Below the pieces are notes generated by a model that made no database searches, had not been told where the DNA came from, and saw nothing but the letters and a program-made list of their open reading frames with translations. From Pseudoalteromonas phenolica (lineage in GTDB: Bacteria > Pseudomonadota > Gammaproteobacteria > Enterobacterales > Alteromonadaceae), in the NCBI RefSeq assembly GCF_005876835.1, contig NZ_PPSW01000002.1, forward strand, positions 1 to 64,000: a DNA stretch of 64,000 nucleotides. The letters are read 5' to 3'. Below, one piece after another: positions 10,090-19,515 of this stretch (position 1 is its first letter; each line of letters opens with the position of its first letter). The translations under genes were made by a program, and so were the position numbers.

Positions 10090-10584
10090 ATGATGGAGCT
10101 ACAGCAACAAGTGAGTACTCTAGCGTCAAAGTTGGGCGCTATTTTAGCTGATAAACGACTGACGATCACTACCGCTGAATCATGTACAGGTGGAGGGGTT
10201 AGTTATGCCCTCACCGACACGTCAGGCAGTTCACGATATATTGACCGCTGTTTTGTCACCTACAGTAATGAAGCTAAGCAGGCATTGCTAGGTGTCACTG
10301 AGAGTACCCTACAAACCTATGGGGCTGTGAGTGAACAAACAGTGCTAGAAATGTGTGCTGGCGCTGCGAAAGCTGCCAATGCAGACCTTGCTATTGCAAT
10401 TTCGGGAGTCGCTGGGCCTACAGGGGGCAGTGATGAAAAACCGGTAGGTACTGTATGGTTTGGCCTATTTTTGTCGGGAAAACAGCATACCTATCATTGT
10501 GTTTTTACTGGAAATAGAGCTGAAATTAGAGAGCAAGCTGTTGTTTTTTCTTTAGAAAAATCAATTGAGCTATTAAATTCATAA
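10090..10584 (+). CDS. pncC: Nicotinamide-nucleotide amidohydrolase (CinA C-terminal type)
   Basis: PncC deamidates nicotinamide mononucleotide to nicotinate mononucleotide in pyridine nucleotide recycling. The stand-alone CinA C-terminal domain shows [10 protein letters not shown] near residue 27, with the catalytic Ser, and [11 protein letters not shown] near residue 103. Length is 164 residues. Two consecutive ATGs at 10090 and 10093 follow AAAAGGATA; either could be used. Position between mutS and recA is common in gammaproteobacteria. It is not full-length CinA, as the N-terminal MoaB-like domain is absent. Confidence 0.94.
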   Translation: MMELQQQVSTLASKLGAILADKRLTITTAESCTGGGVSYALTDTSGSSRYIDRCFVTYSNEAKQALLGVTESTLQTYGAVSEQTVLEMCAGAAKAANADLAIAISGVAGPTGGSDEKPVGTVWFGLFLSGKQHTYHCVFTGNRAEIREQAVVFSLEKSIELLNS

Positions 10585-10592
10585 AAATATGC

Positions 10593-10620
10593 TTGATACT
10601 GTAATTTCATACAGTATACT
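10593..10620 (+). promoter_or_regulatory. recA promoter with LexA (SOS) operator
   Basis: TACTGT and ACAGTA flank an 8-nt spacer at 10597-10616, a near-ideal LexA box. It overlaps a sigma-70-like promoter: TTGATA at 10593-10598 and TATACT at 10615-10620, 16 nt apart. LexA bound here would block RNA polymerase, so recA is expected to be SOS-induced. Confidence 0.92.
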
Positions 10621-10650
10621 TACTGGCATTACGCAAGATTGGAGAAGCAA

Positions 10651-11697
10651 ATGAACGACAATAAACAAAAGGCACTAGATGCCGCGTTATCACAAATTGA
10701 ACGCCAATTTGGTAAAGGTTCAATCATGAAACTAGGTGATAGCCAAGCGTTAGATATTGAAGCAATTTCTACGGGCTCACTAGGTATTGATATCGCATTA
10801 GGCATAGGTGGTTTACCAACTGGTCGTATTGTCGAGATTTATGGTCCTGAATCATCAGGTAAAACAACGCTTACTCTTCAAGTTATTGCAGAAGCGCAAA
10901 AGCAAGGTAAAACATGTGCGTTCGTAGATGCGGAACACGCACTTGATCCTGTATACGCAGAAAAACTAGGCGTTAACGTTGATGACTTACTTGTTTCTCA
11001 ACCAGATACTGGTGAGCAAGCATTAGAAATCTGTGACATGCTAGTTCGTTCAGGTGCGGTAGATGTGGTTATTGTTGACTCGGTAGCAGCACTAACACCT
11101 AAAGCTGAAATTGAAGGTGATATGGGTGATACACACGTTGGTTTACAAGCACGTCTAATGTCACAAGCTTTGCGTAAGTTAACAGCCAATATCAAGCGCT
11201 CAAATACCTTGTGTATTTTCATCAACCAAATCCGTATGAAGATTGGTGTGATGTTTGGTAACCCTGAAACAACGACAGGTGGTAACGCACTTAAGTTCTA
11301 CTCATCGGTTCGTATTGATATTCGTCGTATTGGTTCGGTTAAAGATGGTGACGAGGTTGTTGGTAACGAAACTCGCGTTAAAGTTGTTAAAAACAAGGTT
11401 GCACCGCCATTTAAACAAGCTGAGTTTATCATCATGTATGGTCAAGGTATCTCTAAAGAAGGTGAGTTAATTGACCTAGGTGTGAAGCACAAACTGGTTG
11501 AAAAATCAGGTGCATGGTACAGCTACAACGGCAGCAAAGTTGGTCAAGGTAAGTCTAACTCAATTAAATTCCTGAAAGAGAACGTTGAGATCGCTAACGA
11601 GATTGAAGGTAAGCTAAGAGATATGCTTTTACTTCAAGCGACTATCGAGCCTGAAGAAGGCGAAGATAAAGGTTTAGCGGAAGGCGCAGAGCTTTAA
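10651..11697 (+). CDS. recA: Recombinase RecA
   Basis: RecA polymerises on single-stranded DNA, catalyses strand exchange and stimulates LexA self-cleavage. Walker [10 protein letters not shown] is near residue 67, followed by the conserved [18 protein letters not shown] and the L1/L2 DNA-binding loops. It ends in the usual acidic tail (EPEEGEDKG). Length is 348 residues. The ATG at 10651 was chosen because GGAG lies 6 nt upstream and homologues begin MNDNKQKAL or similar; an in-frame TTG at 10639 contains that binding site. A terminator follows. Confidence 0.98.
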   Translation: MNDNKQKALDAALSQIERQFGKGSIMKLGDSQALDIEAISTGSLGIDIALGIGGLPTGRIVEIYGPESSGKTTLTLQVIAEAQKQGKTCAFVDAEHALDPVYAEKLGVNVDDLLVSQPDTGEQALEICDMLVRSGAVDVVIVDSVAALTPKAEIEGDMGDTHVGLQARLMSQALRKLTANIKRSNTLCIFINQIRMKIGVMFGNPETTTGGNALKFYSSVRIDIRRIGSVKDGDEVVGNETRVKVVKNKVAPPFKQAEFIIMYGQGISKEGELIDLGVKHKLVEKSGAWYSYNGSKVGQGKSNSIKFLKENVEIANEIEGKLRDMLLLQATIEPEEGEDKGLAEGAEL

Positions 11698-11731
11698 CCA
11701 CAACTAAATTCAGAATATTAAACAACATCTC

Positions 11732-11757
11732 AAAGCCTGCTTAGCAGGCTTTTTTTG
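11732..11757 (+). terminator. recA terminator
   Basis: AAGCCTGC and GCAGGCTT form a perfect 8-bp stem with a TTA loop, followed by seven T. It lies 35 nt after the recA stop and separates recA from the next gene. Confidence 0.93.
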
Positions 11758-11946
11758 TTTTTATCCTTATTGATTTTTCTTACCAGAGGTTGCGATTGGA
11801 TATGTCATAACTAAGCAACAGTAAAGAAAAGTGCATAGGTAAACATCTATTCAGATTAAAGAAATTTAAAATTGGTGGTTTATCTTTTTTATAATCCCTT
11901 TAAACTTATAGTGTTTCTTATTTATAAATAAGGTTACCGTAAGTCT

Positions 11947-12621
11947 ATGAAAGTACACCTTGGTCGTCGCGCATTTTCAGCTATGGAACTACATACTTTG
12001 TTCCATGGATATATTTACGGTGATGAAAAGCAAAAGCGTGAACAACCAAAGCATTGGCACTTCTGGTTGCCTCTGATTGCTTACTATACAGGTGCTTATA
12101 GCGATGAAATTGGCAATTTAACCCTTGATGATGTGGTAAAAATAGAGGGCGTGCATTGTTTAAAATTTGCGACACACCAGAAAATTCAATCCAGAGTGGT
12201 ACCCATTCATACTGCACTATGGCAGGCAGGATTAGAACCGTATCTAGAGTTTGTAAAAAGCCAAAACGAGCAACGTTTGCTGTTTGACCTGCCAGCTAAA
12301 ACAGGACGTTACAGCGAAAAAGTGCGTATTTGGTTTTCTGGTGAAGGTAAGCGTTTAGGGTATTTACAAAAGTGCGATATTCCAAGTATCGACCAGCAAG
12401 GTCACAAAACATCTGTGAGTAGCTTACGTTTGAATTTCGAGCAGCAAACTCGCATTTCAGCCATTCAACACTTAAACAAACCTGCATTTCATTATTTATT
12501 AGGTCTAAAAGATAATGCTCTATTAAAAGAACCTACCCCACAGTTGTTAAAAAAGATCATTGCACCCGTGCGCGTGATCAATTCATCTGTGCATTGGCAG
12601 CGCTTTTTAGAAAGGCATTGA
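11947..12621 (+). CDS. Tyrosine-recombinase-like protein lacking catalytic residues
   Basis: This 224-residue protein resembles the catalytic domain of phage-type tyrosine recombinases, without their N-terminal DNA-binding domain. The segment FWLPLIAYYTGAYSDE near residue 34 aligns with the WLPLxxxYTGARxxE motif, but the first catalytic Arg is Tyr. RVVPIHTALWQAG near residue 82 matches the RxVPIH strand. SLRLNFEQQ near residue 160 matches the HxxRH box with only one Arg left, and no C-terminal Tyr is in the expected context. It probably cannot recombine DNA. It lies where recX often follows recA. The fold call is by motif alone. Confidence 0.7.
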   Translation: MKVHLGRRAFSAMELHTLFHGYIYGDEKQKREQPKHWHFWLPLIAYYTGAYSDEIGNLTLDDVVKIEGVHCLKFATHQKIQSRVVPIHTALWQAGLEPYLEFVKSQNEQRLLFDLPAKTGRYSEKVRIWFSGEGKRLGYLQKCDIPSIDQQGHKTSVSSLRLNFEQQTRISAIQHLNKPAFHYLLGLKDNALLKEPTPQLLKKIIAPVRVINSSVHWQRFLERH

Positions 12622-12656
12622 TTTCTGTCTATATGTTAGTTGACATGTTTTAGTGA

Positions 12657-12809
12657 TTGTCGGACTAAAGCCGCGACCAGAAGGTGAAAAGGGAGCTTTT
12701 TGGTGAAGGTTGCCATTCATAGCGGCATGATTTAAAAGTTGTCGGGCTAAAGCCGCGACCTACAGGTGAAAAGAGAGCTTTTGGTGTAGGTTGTCATTTA
12801 TGGCGACAA
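12657..12809. repeat. BIME-like array of alternating palindromic units
   Basis: Two unit types alternate here: unit a' (TGTCGGGCTAAAGCCGCGAC) at 12658-12679 and 12740-12764, and unit b (GGTTGTCATTTATGGCGACA) at 12704-12727 and 12785-12808. Each is an imperfect hairpin with GTCG/CGAC arms. The same units occur in the opposite orientation at 29141-29395, and a decayed pair at 17598-17667. The array fills the gap between the recombinase-like gene and the recG stop. Confidence 0.85.
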
Positions 12810-12821
12810 TTTATTTAGCAA

Positions 12822-14909
12822 TCAGGCCATAGCTAACTCTGATTTACCACCTAGCCAGCGAGCGACCAGTGGCTTGACGATATCAGGCTGTTGCTGCATC
12901 AATGTAAAAGCCAGTGCGCGAACTTTTGGTAACAAGTGCTTGTCACGATTTAAGTCGGCCACTTTAAACTCAGCTAAACCAGTTTGTTTAGTACCAAGTA
13001 CTTCACCTGGGCCGCGAATTTCTAAATCCCGCTCTGCAATTACAAAACCATCATTACTGTCTCTCAGAACGCCTAAACGCTTTTGCGCAGTGATAGACAG
13101 TGGCGCATGATAAAGTAGTAGACAATGTGATGCGATGGCACCACGGCCAACACGCCCTCTTAGCTGGTGGAGTTGGGCTAATCCTAAGCGTTCAGGGTTT
13201 TCGATAATGATTAAACTGGCATTGGGGACGTCGACTCCAACTTCAATCACGGTTGTCGCAACTAACACATGATATTCACCAGCTTTAAAAGCTGCCATGA
13301 TCTCTTGCTTTTCTTGTGGCTTCATTCGGCCATGCACTAGGGCTATTTTTAATTCTGGCAGTAATTCTTTTAATTGCGCAGCGGTGTCTTCTGCGGCTTG
13401 GCACTGTAAAACTTCAGATTCATCGATAAGCGTACAGACCCAATAAACTTGGCGCTGATCTTCTATACAGGCACTTTTCACCCTTTGTATAACTTGCTCG
13501 CGACGTGTATCTGGCACCGCTACTGTGGTGATTGGCATGCGCCCCGGAGGCAGTTCATCAATGACCGACGTTTCTAAGTCTGCATAGGCGGTCATAGCTA
13601 ACGTACGCGGAATAGGCGTGGCAGTCATGACTAACTGGTGCGGGTAGCAGTTATTAAATTTACCCTTTTCTCTGAGCGCTAAGCGTTGGTGTACGCCAAA
13701 ACGATGCTGCTCATCAATGATGATCAATGCTAGGTTATGAAATTCGACTTGTTCTTGGAATAGCGCATGGGTGCCGATCACCATCTGGGCTTTGCCCGAA
13801 GCGATACTTTCGAGTACTTGTGTGCGCTCTTTTCCTTTGGTTTTGCCGCCTAACCAAGCGGTTTCTATACCTAAGCTGCTGAACCAATTTTTAAAACTAA
13901 TGCCATGCTGTTCAGATAAAATCTCAGTTGGGGCCATTAATGCAACCTGATAACCCTTTGCAATGACAGTCAAAGCACTAAGCGCGGCAACTAAGGTTTT
14001 ACCAGAGCCCACATCCCCCTGAACTAAACGCATCATGGGGTAGGGCTGTTGCAAGTCTTGTTTAATTTCTGCCACGACGCGGTTTTGCGCATTGGTTGGA
14101 CTAAACGGTAGCTGAACTAAAAATTCGGGTTCGAGTTTATTCGTCGGTGGTAAGGATACCGCTTGCACCGCCTGACCTTTTTGGCGCAACTGCAATAAAC
14201 TGAGGTTTTGCGCTAACAGTTCTTCAAACGCCAAACGTTGCTGTGCGGGATGCTCACCTAATTCGAGTAAGCTCAAGTCGGTATCTTGAGGTGGTCGATG
14301 AAGTTGTAATACAGCGTCTTTTAAACTCAGTTGATTAGGGCGATATTGCTGCGGTAAATATTCTTCTAAATCATATTTATCTAGTAAGTCGAGTGCTTTG
14401 TTGGCAATACTCCGAATGCTCAGCTGCTTTAGGCCTTCAGTTGTCGGATAAACCGCGGTTAAGGTTGCGAGGTTCGGATCTTGTGGCTCAGTTGGGCAAC
14501 TGCGAATGTTGTATTCTGGGTGTGCCATTTCTAGCCCTGCACGTCCTCGTCTTACCTCACCGAAACATCGGATGATCTTGCCGGGTGACATGGCATTCTT
14601 TTGTGCAGCATTAAAGTTAAAGAAGCGCAGCGTAAGTCTACCGGTCCCATCGTTAACGTGACAAACCAACATGCGACGTTTACCGAAAGTAATATCACTG
14701 TGCTCAATTTCAGCTTCAATACTGACATGAGTATGCGGTATTAATTCATTAATCGTATAAGTGCGTGCGCGGTCTTCGTAGCGAAGTGGTAAATGAAATA
14801 GCATGTCTTGCACAGAAGCAATGCCTAATTTAGCTAAACGTTCGGCAACTTTAGGCCCAACACCTTTGAGCTCAGTGATTGGGTAGTTGGCTAAATTAGG
14901 ACTCGACAT
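12822..14909 (-). CDS. recG: ATP-dependent DNA helicase RecG
   Basis: RecG reverses stalled replication forks and branch-migrates recombination intermediates. An N-terminal wedge/OB domain (about residues 50-150) is followed by superfamily 2 helicase motifs: Walker A GDVGSGKT, DEQHRFGV (DExH-like motif II), TATPIPRTLA, and motif VI QLRGRVGRG near residue 585. The 695-residue length matches the family (E. coli 693). trmH lies 26 nt upstream in the same orientation and is probably co-transcribed. Confidence 0.97.
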   Translation of the reverse strand: MSSPNLANYPITELKGVGPKVAERLAKLGIASVQDMLFHLPLRYEDRARTYTINELIPHTHVSIEAEIEHSDITFGKRRMLVCHVNDGTGRLTLRFFNFNAAQKNAMSPGKIIRCFGEVRRGRAGLEMAHPEYNIRSCPTEPQDPNLATLTAVYPTTEGLKQLSIRSIANKALDLLDKYDLEEYLPQQYRPNQLSLKDAVLQLHRPPQDTDLSLLELGEHPAQQRLAFEELLAQNLSLLQLRQKGQAVQAVSLPPTNKLEPEFLVQLPFSPTNAQNRVVAEIKQDLQQPYPMMRLVQGDVGSGKTLVAALSALTVIAKGYQVALMAPTEILSEQHGISFKNWFSSLGIETAWLGGKTKGKERTQVLESIASGKAQMVIGTHALFQEQVEFHNLALIIIDEQHRFGVHQRLALREKGKFNNCYPHQLVMTATPIPRTLAMTAYADLETSVIDELPPGRMPITTVAVPDTRREQVIQRVKSACIEDQRQVYWVCTLIDESEVLQCQAAEDTAAQLKELLPELKIALVHGRMKPQEKQEIMAAFKAGEYHVLVATTVIEVGVDVPNASLIIIENPERLGLAQLHQLRGRVGRGAIASHCLLLYHAPLSITAQKRLGVLRDSNDGFVIAERDLEIRGPGEVLGTKQTGLAEFKVADLNRDKHLLPKVRALAFTLMQQQPDIVKPLVARWLGGKSELAMA

Positions 14910-14935
14910 ACTATTCCTTAATGACTCTTATTTGA

Positions 14936-15631
14936 CTACTTTTGCTTGAACTTAAGCGTGTTCCAAAACGCTTCATCTGCGACAATTTCACCTTCATCAT
15001 CGAGTGCAGGGTAAGGTAAGCCTTTCTCCACACAGCGATTCGCAATAATAGGATGGCAGCCTTCAAACAGGAGTTTGTGTTTAATCTCAGCATCTAACAT
15101 ATCGTTGCGATCGTAAAGGCCTGCTTCTTCACGCTGTCTTTGTGCTTCATATAAAATCAGTGCTGCAGCCACCGATACATTGAGTGATTGCACCATACCA
15201 GCCATTGGAATAACAATGTGCTTATCGGCATGGGCAAGTGCTTTGTCTGAGATACCTAGACGTTCTTGACCCACGATCACAGCAGTCGGCTTGGTATAAT
15301 CAATTTCGCGAAAATCAACGGCTTCATCGCTGAGGTTGGTTGCTAACAATTGAATGCCAGGGTTTTGTTCACGGATTGCAGCAACTGCCTGATCAATATC
15401 ATCATGCATATGGGTCTCAACCCAGTTTTTGCTGCCGCCAGAGGTGTTGTTGGTTAAACGACGCTGTTCTTGTGGCCATACAGCATGCACATGGTGGCAG
15501 CCTACAGCGTCAGCTGTGCGCACAATGGCAGATAAATTATGATGCTTATGCACTTCATCTAAACATACCGTTAAGTCGGTTTGGCGTCTGTCTAAAACCT
15601 GCTTTACGCGATGAAAACGTTTATTGTCCAC
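14936..15631 (-). CDS. trmH: tRNA (guanosine(18)-2'-O)-methyltransferase TrmH
   Basis: TrmH (SpoU) methylates the ribose of G18 in the tRNA D-loop. It has the SPOUT knot motifs: NLSAIVRTADAVG with the catalytic Arg near residue 36, VIVGQERLGIS near residue 120, and IPMAGMVQSLNVSVA near residue 142. The TrmH C-terminal extension is present. I prefer the GTG at 15631 (231 residues, as in E. coli with 229) because the start then aligns with the family; an in-frame TTG at 15652 would add seven residues. It lies immediately upstream of recG, as in many relatives. Confidence 0.93.
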   Translation of the reverse strand: MDNKRFHRVKQVLDRRQTDLTVCLDEVHKHHNLSAIVRTADAVGCHHVHAVWPQEQRRLTNNTSGGSKNWVETHMHDDIDQAVAAIREQNPGIQLLATNLSDEAVDFREIDYTKPTAVIVGQERLGISDKALAHADKHIVIPMAGMVQSLNVSVAAALILYEAQRQREEAGLYDRNDMLDAEIKHKLLFEGCHPIIANRCVEKGLPYPALDDEGEIVADEAFWNTLKFKQK

Positions 15632-15682
15632 GGTTACTACTCTAATTCTCAAAATTGTGTCGATTATACGCGGTTATCGCGC

Positions 15683-16141
15683 TTAGGGCATTACTTCACG
15701 GCAAATTGGGTTTTGTAGTGAAATCAGTGTTTCTGTTGATTGAATGGCTTCTATGGTTTGTATTTTATTGATCAGCACGTCTTGTAGGTGATCGATAGAA
15801 CGTGCCATGACTTTAATAAAAATACTGTAGTTGCCTGTGGTGTAATACGCTTCTACAACTTCGTTAAAGCCTCTTAGCTGCTCAATGGTGCTCGGGTAGT
15901 CACCCGCATGTTTTAGGTTAACCCCAATAAAACAGCACACGTCATAACCCAGTTGCTTGGGCTCTATGGTGACTCGTGTACCAAGGATGATCCCCGCTTG
16001 CTTCATCTTCTCAACTCGAACGTGAATAGTTCCCGAACTCACAGCAAATCGTTTTGCTAATTCGGCATAAGGTGTACGCGCATTATCCATTAATGCGTGC
16101 AAAATGGATTTATCGAGATTATCGATCTGATAATTTTCCAT
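15683..16141 (-). CDS. asnC: Transcriptional regulator AsnC
   Basis: AsnC is the Lrp/AsnC-family regulator that senses asparagine and activates asnA in E. coli. The N-terminal helix-turn-helix (about residues 8-55, with YAELAKRFAVS and GTIHVRVEKMKQAG) precedes a C-terminal RAM ligand-binding domain containing EAYYTTGNYSIFIKV near residue 97. The sequence follows E. coli AsnC closely over its full 152 residues. It is divergent from asnA across a 242-bp gap, the classic arrangement, so the shared gap probably holds its operator. Confidence 0.96.
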   Translation of the reverse strand: MENYQIDNLDKSILHALMDNARTPYAELAKRFAVSSGTIHVRVEKMKQAGIILGTRVTIEPKQLGYDVCCFIGVNLKHAGDYPSTIEQLRGFNEVVEAYYTTGNYSIFIKVMARSIDHLQDVLINKIQTIEAIQSTETLISLQNPICREVMP

Positions 16142-16383
16142 GCTTTTAAAGGCTCATAATTTAATAATCATTAAAATTTACCTTAAATTTTTAATGAAAA
16201 ATATAGCATAAAGCTATTTTTGTTATTGGATCTTGTTTTTATATTCGAATTTGTTGACGATGGATTTAACAGCACAGAGCGAGTTGGGTTGAGTATATCG
16301 ATTCGCTTAACTAAAAAGTTGAGTGTTATTGCGAAGCGGTATACCCGCCTGTGTCATCGAATATTGGGAATGAGGAACCAAAT
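16142..16383. promoter_or_regulatory. asnC-asnA divergent regulatory region
   Basis: The 242-bp gap separates the divergent asnC and asnA starts and must hold both promoters. The part next to asnC is very AT-rich, with repeated TTAATAATCATTAAAATTTA-like stretches at 16157-16200. I did not find a clear AsnC consensus site. Regulation by AsnC is inferred from the E. coli arrangement. Confidence 0.6.
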
Positions 16384-17379
16384 ATGAAAACAAGTTATCT
16401 ACAAACACAAAAACAGATCAGTGCCGTGAAACGCTTTTTCTCGGAGCAACTAGAAAGCCAGCTTGGCTTGTTGGAAGTTCAAGCACCTATTTTGGCTAAA
16501 GTTGGCGACGGTATTCAAGATAACTTGAGCGGCACAGAAAAAGCGGTTTCGGTGAAGGTAAAAACATTACCAGAAGCGAGCTTTGAAGTGGTGCATTCAC
16601 TGGCAAAATGGAAGCGCAAAACTTTAGGCGACCATGGTTTTGCTGTCGGTGAGGGATTATACACACACATGAAAGCGCTGCGTCCTGATGAAGATAAGCT
16701 ATCGCCAATCCACTCTGTCTTTGTTGACCAGTGGGATTGGGAAAAAATCATCTGCGCTGACAGTGAGCGTTCTCTAACAAAGCTTCAGTCTACAGTTGAA
16801 ACATTATTTTCAGCCATTAAAGCAACTGAGCAAAAGGTGGCAAGCGAGTTTGGTTTAACGCCATTCTTACCTGAAAAAATTACTTTTGTGCACAGTGAAG
16901 AATTACGCCAAATGTATCCTGACTTTACTGCTAAGCAACGCGAAAAAGCCATTGCTCAAGAGTATGGTGCGGTATTTTTAATTGGCATTGGCGGTGCATT
17001 AGGTGACGGTGAAATTCATGATGTGCGTGCCCCGGACTATGATGACTGGTCTACAGCGACTTGTGATAAATATCAGGGTTTAAACGGCGATATTCTGGTT
17101 TGGAACCCAGTGCTTGAAGATGCATTTGAAATTTCGTCTATGGGCATTCGTGTTTGCCCTGAGTCGTTAAAACGCCAATTAGCGATCACTTCAGATGATG
17201 TACGTTTAGAGCAAGATTGGCATCAGCAGTTGGTCGCGGGAGAGATGCCGCAAACCATAGGCGGTGGTATTGGGCAGTCGCGCTTAGTGATGTTAATGCT
17301 ACAAAAACAACATATTGCACAAGTGCAAGTTGGCGTGTGGGGCGATGAATTAAAGCAGCAAGTTGAAGGAGTGTTGTAG
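16384..17379 (+). CDS. asnA: Aspartate-ammonia ligase (asparagine synthetase A)
   Basis: AsnA makes asparagine from aspartate, ammonia and ATP through an aspartyl-AMP intermediate, and is related to class II aminoacyl-tRNA synthetases. Conserved stretches include [35 protein letters not shown] near residue 95, VRAPDYDDW and the C-terminal [10 protein letters not shown] (motif 3). Length is 331 residues (E. coli 330). The ATG at 16384 fits the homologue start MKTSYL; an in-frame ATG at 16351 would add 11 unrelated residues. It is divergent from asnC, its likely regulator. Confidence 0.97.
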   Translation: MKTSYLQTQKQISAVKRFFSEQLESQLGLLEVQAPILAKVGDGIQDNLSGTEKAVSVKVKTLPEASFEVVHSLAKWKRKTLGDHGFAVGEGLYTHMKALRPDEDKLSPIHSVFVDQWDWEKIICADSERSLTKLQSTVETLFSAIKATEQKVASEFGLTPFLPEKITFVHSEELRQMYPDFTAKQREKAIAQEYGAVFLIGIGGALGDGEIHDVRAPDYDDWSTATCDKYQGLNGDILVWNPVLEDAFEISSMGIRVCPESLKRQLAITSDDVRLEQDWHQQLVAGEMPQTIGGGIGQSRLVMLMLQKQHIAQVQVGVWGDELKQQVEGVL

Positions 17380-17409
17380 GCGCTGTTTTACTCCGCGCTT
17401 TTTTTCTTC

Positions 17410-17530
17410 GGTAGCACCGACTTTATGTCGGGTAAATTCTAGGCTAAAAGTAACGAGTTAGCGAGTTGAATTATAGGCGCAGGCTTATCCTGCGCTTTTT
17501 TGTGTATGACATAAAGTCGGTGCCTACGGG
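17410..17530. repeat. Inverted-repeat element with GTAGCACCGACTTTATGTCG ends
   Basis: GTAGCACCGACTTTATGTCG at 17411-17430 is matched in inverse by GACATAAAGTCGGTGCCTAC near 17508-17527, giving a MITE-like unit of about 120 bp. Inside it is a GGCGCAGGCTTATCCTGCGC hairpin. Related ends occur at 24694-24720 and 24843-24862 after prlC. No coding capacity is seen. Confidence 0.75.
17477..17502 (+). terminator. Terminator-like hairpin downstream of asnA
   Basis: GCGCAGG and CCTGCGC form a 7-bp stem with a five-base loop, followed by six T. It lies 98 nt after the asnA stop inside the inverted-repeat element, and could end asnA transcription. A weaker GCGC hairpin with a seven-T run at 17382-17404 lies just after the stop. 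Confidence 0.65.
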
Positions 17531-17597
17531 CTTAGAATATATTTAAGAGTCTATTTAGAGTTAATTTGGCCGTCGTTATGACTACATGTTTTAAAGA

Positions 17598-17667
17598 TTG
17601 TCGGGCTAAAGCCGTGACCTAAAAGTGTAAAAGGGTCATTTGGTACGTCTTTATTTATGAAAATAAG
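17598..17667. repeat. Decayed BIME-like a'/b pair
   Basis: TGTCGGGCTAAAGCCGTGAC at 17599-17618 is a one-mismatch copy of the a' unit of 12657-12809. A worn b unit follows at about 17643-17665. It lies 33 nt from the stop of the FapA-like gene. Confidence 0.7.
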
Positions 17668-17699
17668 TTTTATGAACCACCTAACAAAAAAAATGGAGT

Positions 17700-19313
17700 T
17701 TAAAACTCAATCTTTACTTCATTATCGACGAGTTTGGCTGTGCAAGGAGGGTACTGTCTCTGTGTTTTATAAACGCGATCGAAGATATGTATCTCGACGT
17801 CACTGTTTAAGGCTTTATTAACCGTTAATTGGGTGTTGTCGAGTAAGTCATGTAAGTGGTGATCTAACTCGCTGAGCTGCTTTTCTAGTTGTTCAGCTTG
17901 TTGACAATAATGTTGCTGGGTTGCCAAAATCTTTTGCATGATTGTTTTTTTCTTATCTTGATCTTTTAAATGGTCTGCCTTTTCAACGGCTTGTTGCAGT
18001 GTGTTTAACTGTTCGTCAACACTAGAGAGCTCTTTGACGCATTCATCTGTTTTAGCCGTTAAAGACATCCCGCTGCGCGCCAAGAAAATATTCATTTTGG
18101 TACCTGATGACGTACCAATCTCGCCAGCAATGACTTTCTGTGCATCAATGATTTCACCACCGATTAACTTACCGTTAGGTTTGTCACCATCGCCAATGAT
18201 AATAGAATCAAATGCTTTTAGGTCACAGTGGTTGCTTTGCTTGTGTACAGTAATGTTATTTGCTTCAAGGTAAGCATATTGGCCATGAGAAATCTCAATA
18301 TCGCCACCGGCAACTAATTTGCAGGTCAGTCCTTCATCGTTATGTTGGTGATCAAGGTGGCCTATCACTGCTTGTTTAACTTCTATGTTACCTTTAGTTT
18401 GTATTTCGGCTGATTCTACGCTGCCAAGAATAGTGACATCACCTTTGGCGATGATTTTCATACCTGGTGCGACGCTTTTGCTGACGATCACACTGCCATC
18501 AAATTCAATGTGACCACTTTTAACACTGACTTCATCAATCGTGAAAACATCATCGACCCTTAAGCCGTTATTGATTTCGCTCGGGCAACCCGACAGTGTT
18601 GCAATCAGTTGTAGAGGGTTTTTACTCGAGATTTCGGTGCCTTCACCGGCTGTTAGCTGAAAAGTATCACCTGGTTTGGCCGGTAAGGTCTCTCCTAAAA
18701 CGTTAAAGCCATCAGTGCCATTTGTTGCGGGAATTTGTGTTGCTAATAATGTACTTTTTTCGACACTTGCTAAAGCGCCAAAGTCGCGCATGTCGACGCT
18801 ACCATCTTCACGAAGTTTAGGTTGCTTTAAACGTTGTTTTAACGTGCATACATGAAGTTTTAACGTCGCAGCCTCGCCGTTGATTGGCATTCTTCCCTGT
18901 GCAAGCATTTCTGAAACTTCATCTCCAGGCTGAGCTAGATGTTGCTTCTTAAGCAAATTCTCAAGGTAGACATTCTTGAAACCACGGGTAACACCAGCGG
19001 CAATCAGTGCTTTTTTAGCCTCTTCGAGTGAAGTGGCCTTACCGCCATAGGCGACTGTAATTGTACCAATTGCTTGCATTTTATCTTCACAGACATCGAC
19101 TTTAAATGTGGCGTCATGCTTAATGGCGACCGCTAAAATCTTTTCTGTTTGATCGCCTTTAAAATACGCTTTAATACTCTCGTGATCGACTTCACATTGC
19201 GCAAACGGCGACTGTTTTAAGGCATCAAGAATAAAGCCTTCGCTCGGAGGCGCGGCTTGAGCGATGTCCATTAAAATTTTGCCATTATGTGCAAGTTTAA
19301 ACACGTTATCCAC
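17700..19313 (-). CDS. FapA-like (DUF342) polymer-forming protein
   Basis: This 537-residue protein belongs to the FapA/DUF342 family, whose members have a Gly-rich right-handed beta-helix resembling bactofilin or MinC folds. The repeat-like middle (about residues 265-400) has regularly spaced GDVTILGSV, GNIEVKQAV and GGDIEISHG turns. A coiled coil with many Gln and Leu residues follows (about 420-495), then a short beta-rich tail. Some relatives affect flagellar assembly; no flagellar genes are adjacent here, so the role is open. It stands alone and has no signal peptide. Confidence 0.82.
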   Translation of the reverse strand: MDNVFKLAHNGKILMDIAQAAPPSEGFILDALKQSPFAQCEVDHESIKAYFKGDQTEKILAVAIKHDATFKVDVCEDKMQAIGTITVAYGGKATSLEEAKKALIAAGVTRGFKNVYLENLLKKQHLAQPGDEVSEMLAQGRMPINGEAATLKLHVCTLKQRLKQPKLREDGSVDMRDFGALASVEKSTLLATQIPATNGTDGFNVLGETLPAKPGDTFQLTAGEGTEISSKNPLQLIATLSGCPSEINNGLRVDDVFTIDEVSVKSGHIEFDGSVIVSKSVAPGMKIIAKGDVTILGSVESAEIQTKGNIEVKQAVIGHLDHQHNDEGLTCKLVAGGDIEISHGQYAYLEANNITVHKQSNHCDLKAFDSIIIGDGDKPNGKLIGGEIIDAQKVIAGEIGTSSGTKMNIFLARSGMSLTAKTDECVKELSSVDEQLNTLQQAVEKADHLKDQDKKKTIMQKILATQQHYCQQAEQLEKQLSELDHHLHDLLDNTQLTVNKALNSDVEIHIFDRVYKTQRQYPPCTAKLVDNEVKIEF

Positions 19314-19515
19314 CTTATAAAGCGAAAACCTAATACTTTTGGTTAGTTAAATTTGTTTTAACTACCTCCAGATTGCTTAAAAGTAAGACATTAGTCAAGT
19401 GTGTAAGATCAAAGGTTTGGGTGATAGCTAAAGTCGCAAGCAGGGAGGAAAATGAAGCCGGGGGGAAAGTAAAACTGTGAGCACAATGAAGATGTCATGC
19501 CCACATTCAAAGTGA

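Noticed and set aside
11698..11946. recX directly after recA
   Set aside because: The 249-bp gap has a terminator, and no open frame resembling RecX; the next gene is recombinase-like instead.
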